A program made the translations under genes and the position numbers. From NCBI GenBank assembly GCA_003024985.2, contig PXIH01S0055386.1: DNA of 10,245 nucleotides. One strand, written 5' to 3'. The DNA is from Euperipatoides rowelli (taxonomy: Eukaryota; Onychophora; Udeonychophora; Euonychophora; Peripatopsidae). Below, piece by piece: positions 1 to 7,281 of this stretch. Numbering within the stretch: the first letter of the stretch is position 1; every line of letters starts with the position of its first letter. The notes beneath the pieces were generated by a model. That model saw nothing but the letters and a program-made list of their open reading frames with translations, was not told the DNA's origin and searched no databases.

Positions 1-755
1 AGTTCTACAGAAGTTTGACCGAACCTCATGTTGAAAAATTTCAACAGTGCTTTACTTTGAAATTTTGAAATTTAGGTTAGGCTTAATATTTTAAGATGAA
101 CAAGTGAAAAATCAGTATATGTGCAATGTGGCATAATTGCATTGAACGTGCGATTAATAGTTTTTTTCTTCATAATATGTCATCGGAAATTTGATAGCAA
201 TTAATTAGAATAAGCTTTAGGTTAAAAATAAAAAATAACAATTAGTACTTTTTATTACCGGTATTAAAATTTAATATCAAATTTGCTATTTTAAATAAGT
301 TAGGTTTTTTTTTTTTTAAATTTAGAATTTTCCGTGTGTTAGCAATAAATCTATTTTTTTTTTTAATTTATTAAAATCAATGAAAAATAACTAGTATATA
401 AATATTGAAGATTCATATTTCCTAAATGGTATTTTTATTTATTTCAAACATTGACTTCAGCTAATTAGCCATAAAAATAAAACAATAAAAATAGTAAATA
501 TGAATGCACTGGTGGTAACCGCAGATTGGATTCACTTTATGTCTTTCATTAACAGAAGATTGAACTAGTTTAAATTCCAGTTGATTTTTCCCTCATTTTA
601 TATAAAAAATAAAGTGATGAGTATTTTTCAAAAGTAATACAGATTTAATGTTCATTATGGATGGTTATATGATGTGTGTTATCAGCAAAATAAAGCCCGA
701 TTGTGTAAATACAATTGAGCAGACAGCACGGCTGCTGTAAGAAATGTACTATGCT
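1..755. other. AT-rich non-coding sequence
   Basis: Nothing recognisable apart from T runs near 307-318 and 354-364. No exon, RNA gene or repeat family could be supported. It presumably belongs to the downstream STOX intron or lies beyond the gene. Confidence 0.6.
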
Positions 756-859
756 CATGTGCTATATTTACATGAACGTAGAGGTAACTTATTACTGTGA
801 ACACAGTAATAAGTTCACAGTAATAAGTTACCTCTATGTTCATGTAAATATAGCACATG
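756..859. repeat. 47-bp near-perfect inverted repeat (fold-back)
   Basis: The arms are 756-802 and 813-859 and are reverse complements with a single mismatch (G at 778 against the A expected from the right arm). The 10-bp spacer is ACAGTAATAA. The spacer side can also pair differently: AACTTATTACTGTG, AA, CACAGTAATAAGTT forms a perfect 14-bp stem, so two hairpins compete. The arms are too alike to be old, and contain the same terminal motif (GTTCACAGTAATAAGTTAC) as the adjacent MITE-like unit. The likely origin is fold-back duplication of a MITE end. Confidence 0.97.
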
Positions 860-920
860 CTCGAACTTTCCTGTAACTTTCACGTTCAACTTTCCCGTAA
901 CTTATCACTGTGAACCAGCC
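813..920. mobile_element. Short MITE-like unit with TIR GTTCACAGTRATAAGTTAC
   Basis: The left end (813-831) and right end (897-915) are inverted copies differing at one position in 19. The right end continues into CAGCC and then TTAA at 921-924, which would suit a TTAA-targeting element. No matching GGCTG or TTAA is seen at the left end, where the fold-back copy begins instead. The interior holds repeated AACTTTCC-GTAACTT motifs. No protein is encoded. The superfamily is unassigned; it is inferred from TIR structure only. Confidence 0.55.
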
Positions 921-924
921 TTAA

Positions 925-1379
925 CTCCAACTATGTGTGAAATCCACTATGCCCCAACCCTATGATAATCTTGAAGTGAAATAATTGTTTTTGATTGATA
1001 TTGATTATTTCGACACAACTTCCATCAGCCCTTTCTCAATAATGATCAAAATACATACAAAGATGTTAAATTATTAATTTTGTTGATAATATTTCATGAC
1101 CCTTAAAATCTGCCAAGTGATCCATAGATTAAGAAACCCTCCTGTAGCTCTTCTGGATTTAGACTATTTGATTAAAATTACAAGAAAAACAATTCAGATA
1201 AAATCAGTAAAATAAATAATTATGAAATACAAATAGGATATAATAAAGGAATAAAAATTACAATTAAAAGTTAAAAATTAAAAATATAAAACTTAAATTA
1301 TTAAAAATATTAAAATAATTCTATATACCCAAATACTTTTACATTGGTAAAAAATATCCTATTATGTTAAATATGAAAA
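925..1379. other. AT-rich non-coding sequence
   Basis: Holds the unproven candidate hAT left end at 1026 and long A/T low-complexity sequence from 1180 to 1330. No gene is seen. Confidence 0.55.
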
Positions 1380-1451
1380 TGGTTTTTGGGGACCTCTTTA
1401 AAGGGTCTCAAGGACACCCAAGGTCCATGGACCAATGTTTGAGAAATGCTG
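1380..1451. mobile_element. hAT-like transposon terminus (degenerate)
   Basis: The segment ends in CAATGTTTGAGAAATGCTG, whose reverse complement CAGCATTTCTCAAACATTG has the look of hAT terminal repeats (CAGnnnTTCTCAAAC). Inside it is the palindrome GGTCCATGGACC at 1422-1433 and a GC-richer stretch unlike its surroundings. A candidate opposite end is CAGCCCTTTCTCAA at 1026. The 8-bp flanks (1018-1025 and 1452-1459) do not match, so the pairing is unproven. Confidence 0.4.
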
Positions 1452-2018
1452 CATTAGTAGATTGATAAGTACGGCAAGAAATACCCATACTCCCAAATTA
1501 GGTTTTTATTTCAAGCACACCATTCAACACCAAAGCTATTATGAATTCTATTTTCTCAATTATTAGTTGCACTCAGCATTAGAAAAATGCATGCATTTTT
1601 TATAGCAAAAATGCCCCCCCCCCCTTAATGCACCTCTAAACGTTTTAGCCATTAAAATAAAGAAATAGAAATATAATTAATCCCAACCAATTTTAATATT
1701 TAAGCTTGATATTCTAGGAGGCTTTAGTGGCATAGCAAAATAGTTTCTTAATAATTACATAGATGACAGATAATTAATTAGTTGTACATGGGCAAAAATT
1801 AGAATAATTTAAATAGTCAAAGATAGGGGCACATTTAAATATATCTGTGACATTCTGGCCCTTTCACCAGGTGCAGCTAAGTAATTTATATAACAGTTTG
1901 ATGAGTCTAGGTCACTAGTACCTCTAAATAAAAATTTTAAAGTTTTTTTTTTTTATATACAATTAATATTTGTTTTTCTAAGTACAACAAATTTTATAGT
2001 GAATAGATAGATCAAAAT
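1452..2018. other. AT-rich non-coding sequence
   Basis: Contains the C11 run and a T10 run near 1944. No gene or transposon end is recognised. Confidence 0.6.
1614..1624. repeat. C11 homopolymer
   Basis: Eleven consecutive C within AT-rich sequence. It is a mononucleotide run, prone to length errors in sequencing. Confidence 0.95.
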
Positions 2019-2155
2019 ATGTGGTGGAGGGGGACAAAAATAAAAAGGACAGGAAAAGCCTGGCGGGTAAAGTGTACAAGTGTCAAGGAAGAGAGGAAAG
2101 GAGGAGAAAGAGGGAGGGGGTTAAGGTGAATAAGAAGGCTGAAAGAAGAAAAATT
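2019..2155. repeat. Purine-rich low-complexity tract
   Basis: The plus strand is strongly enriched in A and G (runs such as GGAAGAGAGGAAAGGAGGAG and GAGGGAGGGGG) against T- and C-rich neighbours. A 69-codon open frame on the minus strand crosses this tract and the LINE tail. It is a composition effect and not a gene. Confidence 0.7.
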
Positions 2156-2171
2156 GGCTTTTTCTAATACT

Positions 2172-2187
2172 TCATCATCATCATCAT
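2172..2187. repeat. (TCA)n microsatellite, probable LINE 3' tail
   Basis: Five TCA units plus a final T on the plus strand, (ATGA/GAT)n on the minus strand. It lies at the 3' end of the LINE-like relic, where such a tail would be made at insertion. Confidence 0.75.
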
Positions 2188-2452
2188 GGGTGCATTCACA
2201 GAGGCGGAGGTTTGCGCTCATAGATCACCAAATATTTATATTTTTAGCTCTTCTTTTTAAAACTGAGTATTCCCTAATGTTAGCCCAGTCATTAAGGTCA
2301 TCCAGCTAGTCTCTCATTGGCTTTCCCTTCTTTTCTCTTTCTGCCCATCCCTCAAGTGCTGATACTAGTCTAATTCCTCAAGATGCTCAATAATTTCCTC
2401 TTCTTGACTTCATCCAAAAACATATACATTATATCTACTTCTCAATCATCTT
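2172..2452 (-). mobile_element. Decayed LINE polyprotein C-terminus and 3' tail
   Basis: From 2377 downwards, one minus-strand frame reads GIRLVSALEGWAER, then GKPMRD, a TAG stop, LDDLNDWANI (2305-2276), then LKRRAKNINIW, a TGA stop and SMSANLRLCEC. It ends in a run of Asp codons (GAT)n. The GKP-(x)-LDDL piece resembles the GRPxxxWxDDL motif seen near the C-terminus of many non-LTR retrotransposon reverse transcriptase polyproteins, with the Trp codon changed to a stop. The GAT microsatellite fits the short tandem tails of some LINE clades. Upstream of 2377 the frame has several stops. The relic is non-functional and its clade is unresolved. Confidence 0.65.
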
Positions 2453-3250
2453 CCCCTCTTATGATTAAATCTGTATTTATAAAATTTTAAATAAAAGAAA
2501 AATGAAATAAATTTTAAATTAAATTTTGAGTTTATTTTGTAAAGCAATAAAAATCAATCATGTTAAAAACCTGTGGGCTGTGACCGCTGTGTCATAAACT
2601 TCATTGTAATTTAATAAATCAAATCTAGATTTCAAATTACAAAAATAAGTACTTTAACATGATGGAGTCACTTTAATATTTATGCTTTAAAAAGTCATGA
2701 AAGGGGAAAATGGATTTTTCAGACAAATTAAAATACTATAATTTCATAAATCTAGGGGGTAAGGCATACCTGCTCATTTACCCCACCCCTATCTTTGTTT
2801 ATAACTGAACAAATGAGTCTTACCTGCAAGATGATATTGATCATCAGGTGTTAAATATTTAATATGAAAATTAAAGTGTTGTATAAATAAGTAACATACA
2901 ATAAAACTATTTTAAGGAGTTCGTTTTAACTATTTGGATAGAAAAACTTTTAAAGTTTTAATCCATAGTTTTTGCTAATATCCAGTCTGCTTCTATTTAT
3001 ATAAGATTTATTTTTTAAAATAATTATTTCACTAGAAGTATTATAATATCAATTCAAAAATGAAAGAAAATTAAATTAAAAGTCTAAATTAACAGCAAAA
3101 CAGCTGCTGCAAAATTGAACTTTTATGCAATATTAAAAAAATGGCAAAAAATTAAAGGAAAAATAATGACTTCATTAAAATTCTTGTTGTAGCTGTCAAT
3201 TTCACTACACTTATTTCAAACAAACATTTTAATGAATAATTTTAAAAAAA
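2453..3250. other. Intron downstream of the STOX exon
   Basis: AT-rich sequence directly 3' (minus strand) of the donor site. A splice-like string CTTGCAG|GTAAGA at 2818-2830 has no compatible exon on either side. Nothing else is seen. Confidence 0.65.
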
Positions 3251-3256
3251 ACTTAC
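3251..3256 (-). other. 5' splice site (donor) of the STOX exon
   Basis: The minus strand reads GATAAAA|GTAAGT, an exact match to the GTAAGT donor consensus. Cutting here leaves one nucleotide of a split codon (phase 1) and gives an exon length divisible by three. Beyond it the frame runs into non-conserved residues and a stop, as expected for intron. Confidence 0.88.
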
Positions 3257-3871
3257 TTTTATCCATATTTGGAAAACAATTATTTGTTTTTAAGTTGACA
3301 TCTTTACTCCGTTCGCCATTATATTTCAAAGAATTGCTACGAGTTAAGTTGTCTTCTTCTTTATCAACACGTCCTCGCAAAGACTGGCTCCGTTCCAGTT
3401 TGGGGTCTGATTCTGCAGGAGAAGTAGCTGTGATTGAAACTGGTATTGTCAAATTAGGGGAACTGGGCTGGGCAGGCTTGTTTGCAGAATGGGTTGGAGA
3501 AGATGCCACATCAGTATTTCGTTGAAGTAGTAGTTGCAATGCTTCTTCATTTGTCATTAGAATAGGTCTTTCAGGTGATGATGGTGTTGTGGTAGAATTA
3601 AGTCGATAAGATTCAGGAGTCATGATGAAATAACCATCACCTGTATGATAAATTTTTCTCTCTTTGATCAAGTTACCAAGAGCATTGTAAAGAATTTCAT
3701 CATTTGGAACAATGATATCAGAATAAATGCGCTGCAATTTATGTCGAATAATCTCCAAAGTGGCATTTTCTTGTCGCTTATTAAGTTTGGAAATAACCAT
3801 ACATAAGGTTTCGGGCAAAGAGATAAACTGCGCTTGAGGAATAAGTTGAGCTTGAATTTCGTTAACATCAC
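3257..3871 (-). CDS. Stox: Internal exon of storkhead-box (STOX/knockout/HAM-1) winged-helix protein
   Basis: This is one exon of 615 nt: 2 nt finishing a split codon, 204 full codons, then 1 nt of the next codon. Exon residues about 15-85 form the storkhead winged-helix domain. Helix 1 starts near LPETLC, helix 2 near LEIIRHKLQ, and the recognition helix runs NDEILYNALGNLIKE. The wing, ERKIYHTGDGYFIMTP, is nearly identical to the family signature. The upstream GDVNEIQ segment also fits the family, where the split first codon is Gly. Residues 92-160 are a Ser/Pro/Thr-rich, probably disordered linker, and RSQSL and RSNSL follow at residues 160-164 and 177-181. STOX proteins are nuclear or cytoplasmic regulators; HAM-1 acts in asymmetric neuroblast division and human STOX1 in transcription. 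The start codon, N-terminus and C-terminal domain lie outside the window. An apparent start further upstream (3888-3890, TTG) lies in the intron and is not real. The exon is visibly richer in GC than its flanks. Confidence 0.93.
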
Positions 3872-3893
3872 CTGTAAAGACAAAGAGCAAAAA
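3872..3893 (-). other. 3' splice site (acceptor and pyrimidine tract) of the STOX exon
   Basis: Read on the minus strand, the sequence is TTTGCTCTTTGTCTTTACAG followed by GTGATGTT. A pyrimidine-rich tract ends in ACAG immediately before the first conserved residues (GDVN). This places the exon start at 3871 in phase 1. The open frame continues into the intron by chance. Confidence 0.88.
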
Positions 3894-4025
3894 TTAGGAT
3901 GGTAATATACAGATATTTTTAAAAAAAAAGAACTAAACATATCAAAATAATTACAGATTAATTAAAAAAAGTGAATCACTACACCATTATTAGTTAATTT
4001 GTACACAAATACATAAAAATATATA
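3894..4025. other. Intron upstream of the STOX exon, proximal part
   Basis: AT-rich intronic sequence between the acceptor region and the mariner-like relic. No features. Confidence 0.65.
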
Positions 4026-4421
4026 CAGGGTAATTCAAAATTATTGTCAGGTTTTCTGTGGACTATAATTTTCCAACCGTAATAACAAAATTAAACTGCT
4101 TACAAAATATGAAAGTAACTCAAACCGTTTTATAACGCCACATTGATTTCTTGGAGATAATATGATGTCATTACTTAAAAATGGCAACTGTTAAAGAAAA
4201 AACAACAGTTGTACAATGTTTTTTTTAAACAAATTATGTTGTCACAATACAACGGCAATAAAAATATGGATAAGATCCATCTCCAGATAATGCTATCCAA
4301 CAATGGTAAAAGCAATATCAAGAACCTGATAGTGTTCATTACCAAAAAAAAGATCACTTGGAGGGAAATTGAATAACACTTGGAAACTTTATTTTATTCT
4401 GTTATTGACATTGAAAAATTA
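4026..4421 (+). mobile_element. Internally deleted mariner-like element with DUF4817-type transposase relics
   Basis: A terminal-like sequence CAGGGTAATTCAAAATTATT starts at 4026. An ATG at 4181 gives MATVKEKTTVVQCF. After a frame shift the plus strand reads TNYVVTIQRQ, stop, KYG, stop, DPSPDNAIQQW, stop, KQYQEPDSVHYQKK. This is the pattern of the DUF4817 helix-turn-helix (QRxFRxxYGxxPPxRxxIxxWYKQF) at the N-terminus of arthropod mariner-like transposases. From 4356 another frame reads TWREIE, stop, HLETLFYSVIDIEKL, which resembles the extreme C-terminus of the same proteins. The DDE catalytic core between them is absent. No matching inverted terminus (ATTACCCTG) is seen downstream, so the 3' end is undefined. 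The relic is non-functional. Confidence 0.7.
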
Positions 4422-5002
4422 TGGGAGGACTCATGCAAAAGCCATTATTTTAAGATAGGCTTATTACAGCCTATTGATAGATTTAAATTATGCTTGGAAA
4501 TATTGATAACTACAATGTTTACAAATTAAATTTTGTTTAAAGGCAGATGAGATACTGTCCTACCCTTCACATTAAAATAATCACAATCATATTTTTTAAT
4601 ACTGCATGTGGTTTTTTTTTTTAAAAGAAATTGTTCCAATGCAAAGAAGTTACAGATAAAATTTAACATTACCAATAAATACACATCATTGTGTGTAAAT
4701 GAATGCACAGCATGGAATTACCAAACTGCAACAGTCGTCTACAACAGTATTTCTCTGTCATTGTATGTGTAGGCTACATGTGTAAACATTTACTTTGGTT
4801 AGTTGACAGCAACTTTGAAATGCTTAATTTGATTTATGATATGTTATTTTCATTTGTATAAAATTCTAGAGTAAGTAAATTAACTATTAATTGAATATAA
4901 TTTATAATTAGTCACTCTGTCATCATGTAAAACAATAAGTATTTTTACTTTTTGATCACAGAAATATATTTACTTCTATAAAAAAATAATAAAGTAAATT
5001 TN
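4422..5002. other. AT-rich intronic sequence
   Basis: May hold the eroded 3' end of the mariner-like relic or the interior of the hAT fragment, but neither is recognisable. A small hairpin, ATAGGCT/AGCCTAT, lies near 4456-4475. The single ambiguous base of this part is at 5002. Confidence 0.55.
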
Positions 5003-5067
5003 GCAGAACACTTTCAAAGTGATTATGGAACACCAGTGTGCCACGGAACACTGGTTCAAAACCACTG
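5003..5067. mobile_element. hAT-type transposon terminus (fragment)
   Basis: Reverse-complemented, the segment begins CAGTGGTTTTGAACCAGTGT and continues through a GTTCCGTGGCACACTGGTGT-type stretch. Such starts and repeated GTTCC motifs are typical of hAT element ends. The mature end would be G5067 with candidate target site CTAAGTTA. An ambiguous base sits at 5002, just inside. No partner terminus was found, so this is probably a truncated copy. It also holds an imperfect hairpin, CCAGTGT/ACACTGG. Confidence 0.5.
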
Positions 5068-5296
5068 CTAAGTTACTGTTCCAAATTTCACTAGGGTAAA
5101 TATTTTCTTACATGCAAGCAAATCACTTATAATGTATTAAATTTATCAAACATGCAGGTGTTATTCAATGCTAAAAAAAATTTCAATTACTAATCCATCA
5201 ACTGATAAACCCAGGTTTAAATCCCCTCACTGTGCTTCTATGTCCCACATTTCCTAATTATATATGAATGGAAGTTTCTCAATGTATGATATAAAG

Positions 5297-5789
5297 CAAG
5301 GATTGTCAAACTGTGATACATGTACCACTTTACATTGTTTTAGTTGGTGTACAGAGATATAACAAAAAGACAAATACATTTATAGATATTCAGTGAATTA
5401 TGAATCAGTGATTTTCTCTTGCTATAAAATGCATTATTTGCAAATATTTATCAATAGGTTCATGTCCATAATGATTATTCATTGTGCAGTTAGTTATGAT
5501 GTACTTAGGCCTACATTTGATTTTAAAATTTTAAATAAATGACATGTATAAGATTGTATAAGATGAAAATGAACTATGAATAAAAGCAAATAATAGCTTA
5601 CATGCCACAATTAATACAATAAAACTTTGTTGTTTTTTACAAGATTGTTCATTTTATTTTGTTTGTCCTTTGACTGTAATCCCATACTCTTCACTGCACA
5701 AAGTCTAAATTTATGAAATATGCACATGATGGTACATGATTTATTAACAGTTTATTTATGTGCAACATTCCAATGTTTGAGAGCCCCTG
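5297..5789. mobile_element. 493-bp hAT-like MITE with 8-bp target site duplication
   Basis: The left end is CAAGGATTGTCAAAC (5297-5311) and the right end, reverse-complemented, is CAGGGGCTCTCAAAC (5775-5789). They agree at 11 of 15 positions and both fit the hAT terminal pattern CAGnGnnTCTCAAAC. The flanking octamers are ATATAAAG (5289-5296) and ATATAAAT (5790-5797), a 7/8 match of the length hAT transposases produce. The interior is AT-rich without coding capacity and includes GTGATACATGTACCAC near the left end and GATGGTACATGATT near the right. It is a non-autonomous copy. Confidence 0.65.
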
Positions 5790-6087
5790 ATATAAATAAT
5801 TTAATTTGTGAATAGGTGGCTGATTAATCGATTAATTAGATGAATCAATCAACTAAAGCTTTATTTCATTTTTTTTTTATGAATTTGTTAATCGGGTATG
5901 ACTGACTTTTAATCAACGATTAATTTTAAAATTAACATTTCATTCTGTTGTATTAGTAGAATACGTTTTGTAAGTCTGAGAAAATAAAAGACATAATGTT
6001 ATTTAAAATAACATCTTCATGTATGTACAGCAGTATTATGGTTAATCATAAATGAAAAAATATCTTAAAGAATCTATTATAATAAAA

Positions 6088-6888
6088 GGCTAATGCTGCT
6101 CATGACATTTATAAATACACATGGCTAAATGATGCCCCTTATAAATATACACTGCTAAATGATGCCCTTTATAAATACACATGACTAAATTATGCCCTTT
6201 ATAAATAAACGTGGCTAAATGATGCTCTTTATAAATACATATGGCTAAATGATGCTCTTTATATACACACAGCTAAATGATGCTCTTTATAAACACACAG
6301 CTAATTGATGCCATTTATAAATACACATGGCTAAATGATGCCCTTTATAAATAAACATGGCTAAATGATGCCCTTTATAAATACACATGGCTAAATGATG
6401 CTCTTTATAAAGACACAGCTAACTGATGCACTTTATAAATACATATAGCTAAATGATGCCCTTTATAAATACACATGGCTAAATGATGCCCTTTATAAAT
6501 ACACATGGCTAAATGATGTCCTTTGTAAATACACATGGCTAAATGATGCTTTTTATATATACACATGGCTAAATGATGCCCTTTATAAATAATACACATG
6601 GCTAAATAATGCCCGTTATAAATACACATGGCTAAATGATGCCTTTATAAATACACATGGCTAAATGATGCTCTTTATAAATACACATGNACATGGCTAA
6701 ATGATGCCCTTTAAAAAAAATACACATGGCTAAATAATGCCCTTTATAAATACATATGGCTAAATGATGCCCTTTATAAATAAGCATGGCTAAATGATGC
6801 CTTTTATAAATACACATGGCTAATTGATGCCCTTTATAAATACACATGGCTAAATGATGCCTTTATAAATACACATGGATAAATAATG
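6088..6888. repeat. 30-bp minisatellite, about 26 units
   Basis: Consensus unit ATGGCTAAATGATGCCCTTT followed by ATAAATACAC. A degenerate unit starts at 6088, 25 units run from 6121 to 6874, and a partial one ends near 6888. Most units are exactly 30 bp. Variants are 28 bp (from 6241, 6269 and 6387), 29 bp (from 6628 and 6846) and 33 bp (from 6565 and 6693). A 28-bp variant with the CTCTTTATAAA form, followed by ACAGCTAA, occurs at 6269-6300 and 6387-6418, about 118 bp apart, which suggests block duplication of several units. An N at 6690 marks an unresolved join inside the array. Most units contain TATAAATA. No protein function is inferred. Confidence 0.97.
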
Positions 6889-7244
6889 AACAAAATTTAA
6901 CCATTAACCAAAAAGGGTCTACTATGCTCTTACTCTTATTTTATTCGAGCATTATGAGGTCTTTGAACTAGTACATAACAAAAAAGAAAGAAATAGCCTA
7001 TGTTAAAATTGAATCGATTAAAATTTATAAAATGATTTCAGTTCTAAGCATAAATGAATTTACTAAGATGCTGGTAATTTTTTTTTTTAAAGTCTTGCAT
7101 TGTTATTAAAAGTATACAGTATATTGTCTGGCATTTCATGTAAATATTACCAATAATTCTGCTTCTAATTTATACATTAAAAAAAACATTTAAATTGAAA
7201 ATCTTTATTGAAAAAAAAAAAAAATCAGAAATTGATCGGATTAA
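6889..7244. other. AT-rich sequence right of the minisatellite
   Basis: Contains the GAATCGATTAAAATTT motif near 7011 and A/T runs. It may be the right arm of the possible large element. No coding content. Confidence 0.5.
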
Positions 7245-7281
7245 CCTTAATTGATTAAAATTTTTAATTGAATCCCATCTA

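Larger units (their letters stand above)
5813..7281. mobile_element. Possible large non-autonomous element enclosing the minisatellite
   Basis: The left edge reads TAGGTGGCTGATTAATCGAT and includes the 12-bp palindrome TTAATCGATTAA (5824-5835). The right edge, reverse-complemented, reads TAGATGGGATTCAATTAAAA. Both edges are followed inward by AT-rich sequence, a T-tract and further ATTAATCG/GATTAAAA motifs in inverted order (5905-5945 against 6999-7030). No clear target duplication is seen. The inference rests on inverted similarity only and may be chance in AT-rich DNA. Confidence 0.3.

Noticed and set aside
2012-2221. 69-codon minus-strand open frame (MSANLRL..., Asp run)
   Set aside because: Its first part is the tail of the LINE relic, the Asp run is the GAT microsatellite, and the rest is the pyrimidine-rich strand of a low-complexity tract.
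2818-2830. Splice-like CTTGCAG|GTAAGA on the minus strand
   Set aside because: As an acceptor the phase-1 frame meets a stop after about ten codons. As a donor, the open stretch before it lacks a pyrimidine-rich acceptor and is in the wrong phase for the known exon.
3232-3525. 97-codon open frame on the plus strand
   Set aside because: It lies opposite the STOX exon and is explained as its antisense shadow. It resembles no family and crosses the donor site.
3668-3940. 90-codon minus-strand open frame
   Set aside because: Out-of-frame shadow of the STOX exon that runs into the intron.
4175-4357. 60-codon minus-strand open frame
   Set aside because: It is antisense to the mariner-like transposase relic and has no recognisable content of its own.
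4526-4708. 60-codon minus-strand open frame
   Set aside because: Random AT-rich composition, with no motif, splice context or family resemblance.
5212-5222. B-box-like GGTTTAAATCC, possible tRNA-derived SINE
   Set aside because: Matches the Pol III B box at 9 of 11 positions, but there is no A box at the right distance and no A-rich or simple tail.
6405-6847. Two minus-strand open frames encoding repeated GHHLAMCIYK decapeptides
   Set aside because: They arise only because the minisatellite unit is 30 bp, a multiple of three, with no stop in this frame. Units of 28, 29 and 33 bp break the frame, and there is no promoter, splice or codon-use support for a protein.
6088-6888. CRISPR-like regular spacing
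   Set aside because: The units are directly contiguous with no variable spacers, in a eukaryotic intron. It is a minisatellite.
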